From assembly GCA_040381215.1 (NCBI GenBank), contig JBEIHO010000022.1, forward strand, positions 1-46,138: a stretch of DNA of 46,138 nucleotides, read 5' to 3'. Every line of letters begins with the position of its first letter. The stretch's first letter is position 1. The stretch comes from SZUA-430 sp040381215 (lineage in GTDB: Bacteria > Pseudomonadota > Alphaproteobacteria > Micropepsales > Micropepsaceae). The notes below the pieces were generated by a model that saw only the letters and a program-made list of their open reading frames with translations, was not told the origin of the DNA and did not search any database. Both the position numbers and the translations under genes were made by a program. Positions 15,868-24,858 of the stretch are shown here, piece after piece.

Positions 15868-18018
15868 ATGACTGTATTCCCCGACGCCACCCTGGCAGAC
15901 TGGAAAAAGCTTGCCGCGTCCGAGCTCAAGGGAAAAACGGCGGATTCGCTGGCCTGGGCCACGCCCGAGGGGATAGCCGTCAAGCCGCTCTACACAGCCG
16001 CCGACCTGGAGAACATCCAGTCCCGGGACGCGATGCCGGGGCTGGCCCCCTTCACCCGCGGCGTGCGCGCGACGATGTACGCCGGCCGCCCCTGGACCAT
16101 CCGCCAGTATGCAGGCTTCTCGACCGCCGAAGAATCGAATGCGTTCTACCGCCAGAACCTGGCCGCCGGCCAGATGGGCCTGTCTGTTGCCTTCGACCTC
16201 GCCACGCACCGCGGCTATGACAGCGACCATCCACGCGTGCTCGGCGACGTCGGCAAGGCCGGCGTGGCCATCGACAGCGTCGAGGACATGAAGATCCTCT
16301 TCGACGGCATCCCGCTCGACCGCATGTCGGTCTCCATGACCATGAACGGCGCTGTCATTCCGATCATGGCCAACTACATCGTTGCGGCCGAGGAGCAGGG
16401 CGTGAAGCCCGCTCTCCTGTCGGGCACGATCCAGAACGACATCCTCAAGGAGTTCATGGTCCGCAACACATACATCTATCCGCCCGAGCCCTCGATGCGG
16501 ATCATTGCCGACATCATCGCCTACACGGCCGAGAAGATGCCGAAGTTCAACTCGATCTCGATCTCCGGCTATCACATGCACGAGGCCGGCGCGACCGCGG
16601 TCCAGGAGCTCGCCTTCACGCTCGCCGACGGCATTGCCTATGTGAAGGCAGCAAAGGCCAAGGGTCTGGACATCGACGACTTCGCGCCGCGCCTGTCGTT
16701 CTTCTTCGCCATCGGCATGAACTTCTTCATGGAGATCGCAAAGCTTCGTGCCGCACGCCAGATGTGGGCCCGCATCATGAAGGGCCTGGGCGCGAAGAAG
16801 CCGGAATCCCTGATGCTGCGCACGCACTGCCAGACATCAGGCGTGTCGCTGACCGAGCAGGATCCCTTCAACAATATCGTCCGCACCGCCTACGAGGCCA
16901 TGGCTGCCGTCCTCGGCGGCACGCAGTCGCTGCACACCAACTCCTTCGACGAGGCGATCGCCCTGCCGACCGAAACCTCGGCCCGCATCGCGCGCAATAC
17001 ACAGCTCATCCTTCAGGCCGAGACCAAGGTGACCCACGTGGTCGATCCGCTGGGTGGCTCCTACTACGTCGAAGCCCTCACGCACGCGCTCGACGTTCAT
17101 GCCCAGAAGCTGATCGACGAGGTCGAGGCCATGGGTGGCATGACAAACGCTGTTGCCGCCGGTTGGCCGAAGCTGCGCATCGAGGAGGCCGCCGCACGGC
17201 GCCAGGCCGCCGTCGACCGTGCCGAAGAGGTGATCGTCGGCGTCAACAAGTACCGCCTCGAAAACGAGCCACAGGTCGAGGTCCGCGATATCGACAACGA
17301 TCGCGTGCGGGCGCAGCAGATAGCCCGCCTGCAGCAGATCAAGGGAACGCGCGACCAGGCAAGGGTCGATGCCGCCCTCAAGGCACTGACGGACGGAGCG
17401 CGCGGCAGCGCCAATCTTCTGGCGCTTGCTGTCGACGCCGCGCGCGCGCGCGCGACAGTGGGCGAAATCTCCGACGCCATGGAAAGCGTGTTTGGTCGCC
17501 ACCAGGCGCAGACACGCTCCATCAGCGGCGTATATGGCGCAGCCTACGAAGGCGACGCCGGCTTCGAAGCCATCCGCGGCGAAATCGAAGCCTTTGCACG
17601 TGACGAAGGCCGCAGGCCTCGCATGCTGGTCGTCAAGATGGGCCAGGACGGCCACGACCGCGGCGCCAAGGTCATTGCCACGGCCTTCGCCGATCTCGGG
17701 TTCGACGTCGATGTGGGCCCGCTGTTCCAGACGCCGGCAGAAGTCGCCCGCGATGCCATCGACAACGATGTCCACGTCATCGGTGTTTCAAGCCAGGCTG
17801 CCGGCCACAAGACGCTCGTGCCTGCACTCAGCGCGGAATTGAAGAAGCAGGGAGCCTCCGACATCCTGATCGTTGTCGGCGGCGTGATCCCGGCCCAGGA
17901 TTACGATGCGCTGCGCAAGGCTGGCGCCGCCGCCATTTTCGGACCCGGCACGAACATTCCTGCCGCCGCGTCCGAGGTCCTCAAGCTGATCCGCAGCCAC
18001 TCGAGGCGCGTCGCCTGA
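15868..18018 (+). CDS. scpA: Methylmalonyl-CoA mutase, single-subunit B12-dependent form
   Basis: The 716-residue length and homodimer-type sequence match the ScpA/McmA form in which one chain holds both domains. Residues to about 530 form the substrate-binding TIM barrel (RGVRATMYAGRPWTIRQYAGFSTAEESN, SGYHMHEAGATAVQELAFTL). The C-terminal domain from about 570 binds cobalamin through D594-x-H596-x-x-G599 in KMGQDGHDRGAKV, followed by GVSSQAAGHKTLVP and GGVIPAQDY. It interconverts (R)-methylmalonyl-CoA and succinyl-CoA, the last step of propionyl-CoA breakdown. Its chaperone MeaB is encoded at 23379 rather than next door, and B12 import genes lie at 6138-9125. A CG-repeat run near 17436-17452 encodes the interdomain ARARA segment. 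Confidence 0.97.
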   Translation: MTVFPDATLADWKKLAASELKGKTADSLAWATPEGIAVKPLYTAADLENIQSRDAMPGLAPFTRGVRATMYAGRPWTIRQYAGFSTAEESNAFYRQNLAAGQMGLSVAFDLATHRGYDSDHPRVLGDVGKAGVAIDSVEDMKILFDGIPLDRMSVSMTMNGAVIPIMANYIVAAEEQGVKPALLSGTIQNDILKEFMVRNTYIYPPEPSMRIIADIIAYTAEKMPKFNSISISGYHMHEAGATAVQELAFTLADGIAYVKAAKAKGLDIDDFAPRLSFFFAIGMNFFMEIAKLRAARQMWARIMKGLGAKKPESLMLRTHCQTSGVSLTEQDPFNNIVRTAYEAMAAVLGGTQSLHTNSFDEAIALPTETSARIARNTQLILQAETKVTHVVDPLGGSYYVEALTHALDVHAQKLIDEVEAMGGMTNAVAAGWPKLRIEEAAARRQAAVDRAEEVIVGVNKYRLENEPQVEVRDIDNDRVRAQQIARLQQIKGTRDQARVDAALKALTDGARGSANLLALAVDAARARATVGEISDAMESVFGRHQAQTRSISGVYGAAYEGDAGFEAIRGEIEAFARDEGRRPRMLVVKMGQDGHDRGAKVIATAFADLGFDVDVGPLFQTPAEVARDAIDNDVHVIGVSSQAAGHKTLVPALSAELKKQGASDILIVVGGVIPAQDYDALRKAGAAAIFGPGTNIPAAASEVLKLIRSHSRRVA

Positions 18019-18107
18019 CGCAAGACACCCCCGACGCCCCGCGACCCGGGCGCCCGAGAGGGCGCCGGTTGCAGGGCGTTGCCTGAACCGACGAAGGACG
18101 CCCCCGA

Positions 18108-19553
18108 ATGGAATTCCTCCTCTATCTGAACATCGCCTTGTCCCTGCTGGCACTCGCCGCCGTCATCTACATCGGCCTGAAACTCATGCGCGCTGGCGAT
18201 GACACGCTGGCGCGCAACCTGCAGCCCAATTTCGAGAGGATCGCTGTCCTCGCTGAAAGGACCGAGGCTGCCGTTCGTGATGGCGAGCAACGCGCGCGCC
18301 GCGACGCGGAAGACAGCAGCCGCGAACTTCGCCGCGAGGTCAGCGAGGGCATGTTGACCTTTGGCAATGCCATGCAGGTCACGCTGTCCGAGAACAGGTC
18401 GTCGGTCGACCGGAAGTTCGAGGAGTTCGCGCGCACGTCGGGCGAATTCTCAGTCAGCTTGCGCGATGAAGTCCGCAATACCATGGGCGTGCTCGCCGAC
18501 CTTCTCAAGGCCGACGTCAAGAACCTGACCGACGCCACGACCCAGATGCAGGAGTCCCTGCGCCGCTCGGTAACCGATAGCCTCGACCGCATGCGCATCG
18601 ACAACGAGGCCAAGCTCGAAGCCATGCGCGCCACCGTCGAGGAAAAACTGCAGGGCACGCTCGAAAAGCGGCTCGGCGACAGCTTCTCCATGGTCTCCGA
18701 TCGCCTCGAACTGGTCCACAAGGGACTGGGCGAGATGCAGGCGCTGGCGACCGGCGTGGGCGACCTGAAGCGCCTGATGTCCAACGTGAAGGACCGCGGG
18801 GGCTGGGCCGAAATGCAGCTTGGTGCGCTTCTCCAAAGTGTTCTCGTGCGCGAACAGTACGTCGAGAATGCGCGCATGGAGCCCAAGGCGACCGAGGTCG
18901 TTGAATTCGCGGTACGCATGCCTGGTCCGGCTGATGGCACGGAAGTCTTCCTCCCCATCGACGCGAAATTTCCAAAGGAAGATTACGAGCGCCTGGTCGC
19001 CGCCTGGGACGCCGGAGACGCGGCAAGGGTACGCGAGGCCATCGACGCCCTCGCGACCGTCTTCGACACCGAAGCCAAGCGCATATCGACCAAGTACATC
19101 AGGCCTCCCTACACGACGGATTTCGCGGTGATGTACGTGCCCACGGAGGGCCTCTTCGCAGAAGCCATGCGCGTGCCGGGGCTGGTAGATCGGCTGCAGG
19201 CGAAGTACCGCGTGACCATCACCGGCCCTTCGACACTCAACGCCCTGCTCAACAGCCTGCAGATGGGCTTCCGCACGCTTGCGATCCAGAAGCGATCGAG
19301 CGAGGTCTGGCGCGTCCTGGGCGAGGCCAAGGCCGAGTTCAAGAAATACGCCGACGTCTGGGAAAAAGTATCCGGCCAGCTGCAGACCGCCCAGAACTCG
19401 ATTCAGGAAATCAGCGTGCGCGCCCGCGCTGTCGAGCGCCGTCTCAAGGACGTGGAAGTCATCGACGGGGGCGCAGTGGTGGACATCGAGCAGGCTCAGT
19501 CCATTGGCCCGTCACGGGACCCGGGCGGCGACGCGCGGCCTCTCCTGTCCTGA
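18108..19553 (+). CDS. rmuC: DNA recombination protein RmuC homologue
   Basis: The protein has 481 residues with an N-terminal membrane helix at about 4-27 (FLLYLNIALSLLALAAVIYIG). A long coiled coil rich in Glu, Arg and Asp follows (about 40-215), then the conserved RmuC nuclease-like domain with NVKDRGGWAEMQLGALLQSVL, LPIDAKFPKEDYERL and DFAVMYVPTEGLFAEA. RmuC limits DNA inversions at short repeats in E. coli; its fold resembles PD-(D/E)XK nucleases. It starts 89 bases after the mutase. Its last 42 bases overlap the convergent patatin-like gene. Confidence 0.95.
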   Translation: MEFLLYLNIALSLLALAAVIYIGLKLMRAGDDTLARNLQPNFERIAVLAERTEAAVRDGEQRARRDAEDSSRELRREVSEGMLTFGNAMQVTLSENRSSVDRKFEEFARTSGEFSVSLRDEVRNTMGVLADLLKADVKNLTDATTQMQESLRRSVTDSLDRMRIDNEAKLEAMRATVEEKLQGTLEKRLGDSFSMVSDRLELVHKGLGEMQALATGVGDLKRLMSNVKDRGGWAEMQLGALLQSVLVREQYVENARMEPKATEVVEFAVRMPGPADGTEVFLPIDAKFPKEDYERLVAAWDAGDAARVREAIDALATVFDTEAKRISTKYIRPPYTTDFAVMYVPTEGLFAEAMRVPGLVDRLQAKYRVTITGPSTLNALLNSLQMGFRTLAIQKRSSEVWRVLGEAKAEFKKYADVWEKVSGQLQTAQNSIQEISVRARAVERRLKDVEVIDGGAVVDIEQAQSIGPSRDPGGDARPLLS

Positions 19554-22115
19554 TCCGTCAGGCTCCAGCCCGCAGTCGATCGGCCTTGGCATGGACGAGG
19601 GCGGGATGGCCTTGTCGCGTTGACTGATCGCCGCCAGCGTTGCCTCCAGCGCACGCGCTTGCCCCAGGTTGAAGTCCAGGCCCTCATCCGCGCGGTGGCC
19701 GATCCATGGCGCGACGTTCATCATGTAATCGCAGGCGTAGGGGCTCAGCACCCAATTCATCGGCGCCGACTGGTCTTCCTCGCGCGCGGGCTTGGGCATC
19801 GCAATATGGATCATGCGCGTCGAGGGACCTTCGGCCGTGCCGACAGGCGGTCGGCAGAAGTCGCGCTTGACGATGTTGAGCGCGTCGCGTCCATGCGACG
19901 AGCGGGTCGATGCAAGGCCCAGGAACGGCGCCATCGATTGCGGTACGAGGCTGCGCTCATAAGCCTCTGCCCGGAACCGGCGGGCCGCGGGTTCGGATGT
20001 CGAGCAGCTCTGGTCGACGCCCGCCGCATCGCATCGAACCGTGATCTGCATCCCGTCTTCCCGCGTGTCGCCCAATTGCGACCGGCACTCGCCGCTGCGC
20101 GCCGGCCGTGGCGGTTGATCGGCCTCCAGGTCGTTTGAAACGATCACAACCACGGGAACGACATTCAGGCGGGGATCGGTCGCGTTGAGGTCCTCGATTG
20201 CGCGGGCCAGCTCCCAGGCCGTGCGCGCCCCGTAGTTTTCGAAATAGCCCCCGTCGATGACCTGGTAGTCCTTCCGTTCGGTAACGCTGTGAAACCGTCC
20301 CGCCGGTGAAACGAAGGGAAAGCGGGCCGAGTTCGTGACCGCCGTCGCCAGCGAAATATCCCGGTTGGTGAGCTTGATGAAGTCACTGCTGTCGGGAAAG
20401 AAGCCGGGGTCGGCTGTCGTGCGGATCGAAGACGTCAGGATGCGTCGGCCTGTCTTCACGTCGGATCCGTTGAGCAACAGATGCGGCAGGCCGGCCTGGC
20501 CTCGGCGCCGCTGCGCCATCTCGGCGTGCAGTCCTGCCAACGTGGAAGGCACGCCACCCGGCAAGCTGAAGCCATCCTTCCAGAGCAGGTTGAAGGAAAG
20601 TTCGAGCGCCGCATTGCGATCGGGCACGCCGCTCGCGGTCCACAAGGGTCCGATCAGGCTGCCGAACATGTCGCTGAGGAAATAGGTAGAAATGGTCGCC
20701 GCCAGCAGGTCGCGCGTTGACAGCGCGCGCAGCGCCGCGCGCACCTCGGGATCGTCCCAGTCCAGGCGCCCATCGCTGTCGCCATGCGCTGCAAGCAACC
20801 GCATGTAGCTTGCAGCACCGAGGCTGCCACCCGAAACACCACTGATCGCGAAGATGTGCCGTCCCGCCTCACCATGTGTCTGGTGGTCAAGCATGCGCAA
20901 CGAAGACAGCAACCAGGCAGCAGCACGGCTGGCGCCGCCTTCAGCGGCAACGATGATCACCGGCAGGCGTTGGTCGTGCGCATCGCCAGTCCGGCGCGAG
21001 GCAACCCACTGCTGCAGCGCCGTCTTGAGGTCGGGCCGGCATGCATGGGACACGCTGCCGCCTGCCGTTGACGGGCACTCACCCGCCCCGAAGGGCTCGA
21101 GCACGCGCGCCTGAGCCAGTGGCACGGTATGCTTTTCAAGCACCCACGGGGGTGACAGGAACCAGGCCAGCATCGCGATGGTGCCCAGCGCATTGCTCAG
21201 GCGCTTCACCCGATGGCGCTCGCCCGGGATCATCACCCGCGCCCGCCCCCCGTGCCAGATCCAGTGCGCCAGATCGAAGACCATTTCGACGGCGGCACGA
21301 AACAGGGCGAGGGCGATCACCAAGGGCCCCACGGCGAACGCGAGCGAGGCAATCGCCGCCGTCGGCGCATCGAGCATGGCTACCCACTCGGGTGCGAAGA
21401 TCAGGCAGCAGAGCGCCGCCAGGCTCGACGCCAGCGACAGGATCGCGAACGGCCAGCCAAACGGGGCGCAGGCCAGTATTCGTGTCGGCCGGTAACGCAA
21501 CATCCAGGCTGGCGCATCGAAAGCCTGAACCCAGCGAAACCGCGTCCGGTGGACGACAAAAACGAACAGCAGCCCGACCAGCCCGAAGCTGAGCAACTCC
21601 ATGCCGATGAGCCCGAGCACGGTGCCGCTGAAAGTGAACGAAAACAGACGCCCGCCATCGAAGAAGAACAGGATGGGCAGGAGCGTGATGCCACCGGCGG
21701 CGAGCAACGCCAGGCGCGGGGCCCATTCATGGCTCCAGTCTTCATGGTCGTTCGCGCTGTCCGTGTGGCGCAACCTGGCTTCGCCGACGGTCTCCACCTG
21801 CGGGTGGCCAGTGCCCCGTCCGCGCGCGAGGCGAATGCTGTCGGTTTCCCCATGCGCCCGCTGGGCCGTCAGCGCCGCGCGCGTCCAGAACCAGGCGCTC
21901 AATCCAAGCAGTGTGGCAGCGATCGCGAAGAGCAGGGGCCTGAGCAGTGTCTCCACGTCTGTGCCGGAAAGTTCCATGCCTGCAAACATGTCGGGCATCT
22001 GCGGGGGCAGCCAGACGGCGAGGAAGGCCAGGAAAGGAACCGCAACGCCAATCGGCTCCTCGGCCCAGCGGCGAAGCAGGTGATCGGCGCGCTTGAGGTT
22101 CCTTGAAAAGGACAT
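19512..22115 (-). CDS. Large membrane protein with patatin-like phospholipase domain
   Basis: From the ATG at 22115 (MSFSRNLKRADHLL) the product has 867 residues; an ATG at 22157 is an alternative. The N-terminal half carries several hydrophobic segments (for example IGVAVPFLAFLAVWLPP, LLFAIAATLLGLSAWFW, LALLAAGGITLLPILFFF). The second half has a patatin-type serine lipase arrangement: a glycine-rich oxyanion segment AAEGGASRAAAW, the nucleophile elbow GVSGGSLG with Ser428, and VIDGGYFENYGA with the catalytic Asp of DGG. It probably hydrolyses lipids at the inner membrane. Membrane-anchored patatins of this size are uncommon, and neither substrate nor partner is shown. It ends inside the convergent rmuC. 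The gap 22116-22395 holds no visible gene. Confidence 0.85.
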   Translation of the reverse strand: MSFSRNLKRADHLLRRWAEEPIGVAVPFLAFLAVWLPPQMPDMFAGMELSGTDVETLLRPLLFAIAATLLGLSAWFWTRAALTAQRAHGETDSIRLARGRGTGHPQVETVGEARLRHTDSANDHEDWSHEWAPRLALLAAGGITLLPILFFFDGGRLFSFTFSGTVLGLIGMELLSFGLVGLLFVFVVHRTRFRWVQAFDAPAWMLRYRPTRILACAPFGWPFAILSLASSLAALCCLIFAPEWVAMLDAPTAAIASLAFAVGPLVIALALFRAAVEMVFDLAHWIWHGGRARVMIPGERHRVKRLSNALGTIAMLAWFLSPPWVLEKHTVPLAQARVLEPFGAGECPSTAGGSVSHACRPDLKTALQQWVASRRTGDAHDQRLPVIIVAAEGGASRAAAWLLSSLRMLDHQTHGEAGRHIFAISGVSGGSLGAASYMRLLAAHGDSDGRLDWDDPEVRAALRALSTRDLLAATISTYFLSDMFGSLIGPLWTASGVPDRNAALELSFNLLWKDGFSLPGGVPSTLAGLHAEMAQRRRGQAGLPHLLLNGSDVKTGRRILTSSIRTTADPGFFPDSSDFIKLTNRDISLATAVTNSARFPFVSPAGRFHSVTERKDYQVIDGGYFENYGARTAWELARAIEDLNATDPRLNVVPVVVIVSNDLEADQPPRPARSGECRSQLGDTREDGMQITVRCDAAGVDQSCSTSEPAARRFRAEAYERSLVPQSMAPFLGLASTRSSHGRDALNIVKRDFCRPPVGTAEGPSTRMIHIAMPKPAREEDQSAPMNWVLSPYACDYMMNVAPWIGHRADEGLDFNLGQARALEATLAAISQRDKAIPPSSMPRPIDCGLEPDGSGQERPRVAARVP

Positions 22116-22395
22116 GCGGGTTTGCGGCGGCTCTCGCTCGAATCGGTTACCGAGCATTCTCCGCCCCAACATCCGGGCGGCAAAGAAAAACCGGTTGGTA
22201 GATGCGCGTCGCATGCACGCGGCAGGGGAAGATCGGCCACTGCGCTTCCTTGCTGTGGCAGGCATGTCGCAATAATTGGCTGCGTGCTGGTGATGTTTCC
22301 TCAGCCGCCTCCGCCAGCGACCGAGCCGGGCGTGCCGGGCCACATCGGGGCCCTCACGCCCTCGCGCATGCGGATATGAACGAGGGCGCCCAAGC

Positions 22396-23238
22396 TCAGT
22401 TCGACTTCTGCACCCCGTCGACCGTGATCTTGCGGGCATGGCCAAGCGCAATGCCGTAGGGCGTCTCGGTCATGATCTTCACGGGCACATGGAAGGACTT
22501 GACCGGCCCGCCCGAGGAGCTTTCAAGAACGGCAAACCATGTCGTGATGGTTGGCAGGGCCCTGCCTTTGTTGATGTTCGGCTTGAACCCGGCAATCTGT
22601 TTGTAGGTGACGGTGCAGCGGATCGCGGGACCAGAATAGCCCTCGGCCGAATTGAGCTTGTCCTGCCCTTGGAACTTCAACTCGATGTCATAGCGACGTC
22701 GCCCGTCAAAGATCCTGACGGTATCGCCGCAGGGCTTGGAGGTCGATCGCGACACGCCCGAAAGCGCATGCACGATGCCCGAGAGCGGATCGAGCGTGCC
22801 GCGCTTCTGGTCGACAGTGACCGGATAGCGTTCCGTGTTGTAGGCCGGCTCGGCGAACAATTCGATGCCCGCGTTCGAGTACGTGAGGTCGACCTTCTGG
22901 GACATCTTCTCGTTGACGGTATTCGAGTTGTACTTGGTTGGCTGCAGCCCTTGGCCGGCAACAACGCCCACCGAGTTGGCGTCGATCACCGCCTCATAGA
23001 ACGAGTTGACCACGCCGGCGGTCTTGAGCTTCGACACGGCCGAGTAGCCAGTGCCGCTGAAGCTGCTCTTCAGGCCGATGTTTCCAAGGTTGAAGCCGCC
23101 GAGATAAACCTGCCATACAAGCTGGATCGTGCTGGACGAACCCGGTTGAGCCTGGTCCGGGGTGGCCGTGACGGCCTGCGCCATCGACGGTGCGGGCACG
23201 AGGGCGACGCTTGCAGCAATCAGGAGGCGTTTGAGCAT
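22396..23238 (-). CDS. DUF3108-type exported protein
   Basis: The ATG at 23238 (MLKRLLIAASVALVPAPSMAQA) begins a clear signal peptide, probably cut after AQA, giving a 280-residue precursor. The remainder is beta-rich, with VYLGGFNLGNIGLKSSFSGTGY and later RYDIELKFQG, features of the periplasmic DUF3108 family found in many Proteobacteria. The function of the family is not established; the fold suggests a lipid- or envelope-related binding protein. It lies 280 bases upstream of the patatin-like gene on the same strand, and the two could share an envelope role, which is inference. It is divergent from meaB, with 140 bases between. Confidence 0.85.
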   Translation of the reverse strand: MLKRLLIAASVALVPAPSMAQAVTATPDQAQPGSSSTIQLVWQVYLGGFNLGNIGLKSSFSGTGYSAVSKLKTAGVVNSFYEAVIDANSVGVVAGQGLQPTKYNSNTVNEKMSQKVDLTYSNAGIELFAEPAYNTERYPVTVDQKRGTLDPLSGIVHALSGVSRSTSKPCGDTVRIFDGRRRYDIELKFQGQDKLNSAEGYSGPAIRCTVTYKQIAGFKPNINKGRALPTITTWFAVLESSSGGPVKSFHVPVKIMTETPYGIALGHARKITVDGVQKSN

Positions 23239-23378
23239 GGGCAGGAAAACCTCTTCAGTCTCGAATGACAAAGGCGAAAATGCCTGGCCCCGCAGCCAGT
23301 TCCTTTTTGGCCCGTCACCTTGGTTGAATTGTGGCGGAAATCCAGCGTAATCATCAAGCGGCAATCGTCACGGAAAAG

Positions 23379-24380
23379 ATGAACTTGTTATCATCATCGG
23401 ACAACGGGATCGCGCAGCTGGTCGAAAGCCTCGTGGCCGGCGACCGCCGGGCACTGGCCAAGTCGATAACGCTGGTCGAATCCCTCCGCCATGATGACCA
23501 GGAAGCGGCCCAGCGCCTGACCAACGCCGCGCGTCCCCACGCCGGGCGCGCCATCCGCCTCGGCCTCTCGGGCGCCCCCGGGGTTGGAAAATCGACATTC
23601 ATCGAGGCGCTCGGAACATGGTTGATACGCGCCGGGCACAAGGTCGCGGTTCTTGCCGTCGACCCCTCTTCGCAGCGCTCCGGCGGCTCGATCCTGGGTG
23701 ACAAGACCCGGATGCCGGGCCTCGCCCAGAGCGCCCAGGCCTTCATCCGGCCATCACCCGCCGGGACAACCCTGGGCGGCGTCGCCCGCCGCACGAGGGA
23801 ATCGATGGTTCTGGTCGAGGCGGCAGGGTTTGACGTGGTCATCGTCGAGACCGTGGGCGTCGGGCAGTCCGAAACCGCGGTCGCCGACATGGTCGATGTT
23901 TTCACGCTGTTGATCTCGCCCTCGGGCGGCGACGAGCTCCAGGGCATGAAACGCGGCATCATGGAGCTGGCGGACATCGCCTTGGTAACCAAGGCCGACG
24001 GCGACCTGTTGCACGCAGCCAACCGCACCGCGTCCGAATATGCGGCGGCCCTGCATTTCATGCGCCCGAAATTCAACGGTTGGCATCCCGAGGTAGGCCT
24101 GGTCTCCAGCCCGTCAGGTCAGGGAATCCCGGATTATTGGGCGCATGTTGAACGGTTTTGCGCCAATTTGCGTGGCTCCGGTCAATGGGACGAGCACCGA
24201 AGGCGCCAGCGATTGGCCTGGTTCTGGACCGAGCTCAGGGAGGGCCTGATAGCCCAGTTGCGCGAGCGTGCTGCCGTGGCCGACGAAATCCGCGACCTCG
24301 AGAGGAAAGTCGCCAGCGGCCATGTGACGCCCGCATCTGCCGCAGGCAGGATCCTGTCGAAAGCCTTCGCAAAACCTTGA
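23379..24380 (+). CDS. meaB: MeaB/ArgK G3E-type GTPase, methylmalonyl-CoA mutase chaperone
   Basis: The ATG at 23379 (MNLLSSSDNGIAQLVESLVAG) gives 333 residues, the usual family length; a GTG at 23331 would add 16 residues. Motifs are the P-loop GAPGVGKST (65-73), VDPSSQRSGGSILGDKTRM, the switch region ETVGVGQSE, and TKADGD for guanine recognition. A C-terminal dimerisation arm is present. MeaB uses GTP hydrolysis to gate cofactor loading and protect methylmalonyl-CoA mutase from inactivation. Its cognate mutase is 5.4 kb upstream rather than adjacent. Its stop overlaps the -35 box of the rpmB promoter. Confidence 0.96.
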   Translation: MNLLSSSDNGIAQLVESLVAGDRRALAKSITLVESLRHDDQEAAQRLTNAARPHAGRAIRLGLSGAPGVGKSTFIEALGTWLIRAGHKVAVLAVDPSSQRSGGSILGDKTRMPGLAQSAQAFIRPSPAGTTLGGVARRTRESMVLVEAAGFDVVIVETVGVGQSETAVADMVDVFTLLISPSGGDELQGMKRGIMELADIALVTKADGDLLHAANRTASEYAAALHFMRPKFNGWHPEVGLVSSPSGQGIPDYWAHVERFCANLRGSGQWDEHRRRQRLAWFWTELREGLIAQLRERAAVADEIRDLERKVASGHVTPASAAGRILSKAFAKP

Positions 24381-24405
24381 CTATCCCCCGGTGCCTCAAC
24401 TATAG
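24377..24405 (+). promoter_or_regulatory. Promoter of rpmB
   Basis: TTGACT (24377-24382) and CTATAG (24400-24405) are separated by 17 bases, a close match to a housekeeping sigma promoter. The -35 box overlaps the meaB stop codon. The expected start site is about 55 bases before the rpmB ATG. Confidence 0.7.
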
Positions 24406-24467
24406 GTCCCGCCCTCATGCGTGGCTTGTCCGCGCGAATTAACGATACGAACGGCAGGACGACTTCG

Positions 24468-24761
24468 ATGGCACGGCGTTGCGAGCTTACGGGCAAGGCA
24501 GTTTTGAGCGGGAACTATGTCAGCCACGCCAACAACAAGACGAAGCGCAAGTTCCGTCCGAACCTGTCCGAGGTGTCGCTGATGTCGGACAAGCTCGACC
24601 GCACGGTTCGCCTGCGTATCTCCAAGCACGCGCTGCGCTCGATCGACCACAACGGTGGCCTCGACGCCTTCATCATCAAGCTTGGCGATGACACCCTTTC
24701 CGAGCGCGCCCGCAAGCTGAAGCGTGAGATCGTTCGCGCCACCACCAAGAGCGCCAGCTAG
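24468..24761 (+). CDS. rpmB: 50S ribosomal protein L28
   Basis: The ATG at 24468 (MARRCELTGKAVLSGNYVSHANNKTKRKF) gives 97 residues, the usual alphaproteobacterial length, with AGGA nine bases upstream. The conserved RPNLSEVSLMSDKLDRTVRLRISKHALRSIDHNGGLDAFI segment identifies L28 of the large ribosomal subunit. It is expressed from its own promoter and ends at a bidirectional terminator. Confidence 0.98.
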   Translation: MARRCELTGKAVLSGNYVSHANNKTKRKFRPNLSEVSLMSDKLDRTVRLRISKHALRSIDHNGGLDAFIIKLGDDTLSERARKLKREIVRATTKSAS

Positions 24762-24802
24762 GCCATCGGCGCCCGCAAGGGCGTGACCTGAATTCAGGCA
24801 TG

Positions 24803-24836
24803 AAAAAGGGCGGAGACCGAAGTCTCCGCCCTTTTC
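24803..24836. terminator. Bidirectional rho-independent terminator
   Basis: A perfect 10-base stem, GGGCGGAGAC (24808-24817) with GTCTCCGCCC (24822-24831), encloses a CGAA loop. Four T follow on the plus strand and five on the minus strand. It serves both rpmB and the convergent TipN-like gene. Confidence 0.92.
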
Positions 24837-24858
24837 GTTTGGCCTCGCGGCTTTTCGA

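Noticed and set aside
17436..17452. Alternating CG tract as a possible Z-DNA or phase-variable repeat
   Set aside because: It is short, in frame and lies in the interdomain linker of the mutase, where Ala/Arg codons in high-GC DNA explain it.
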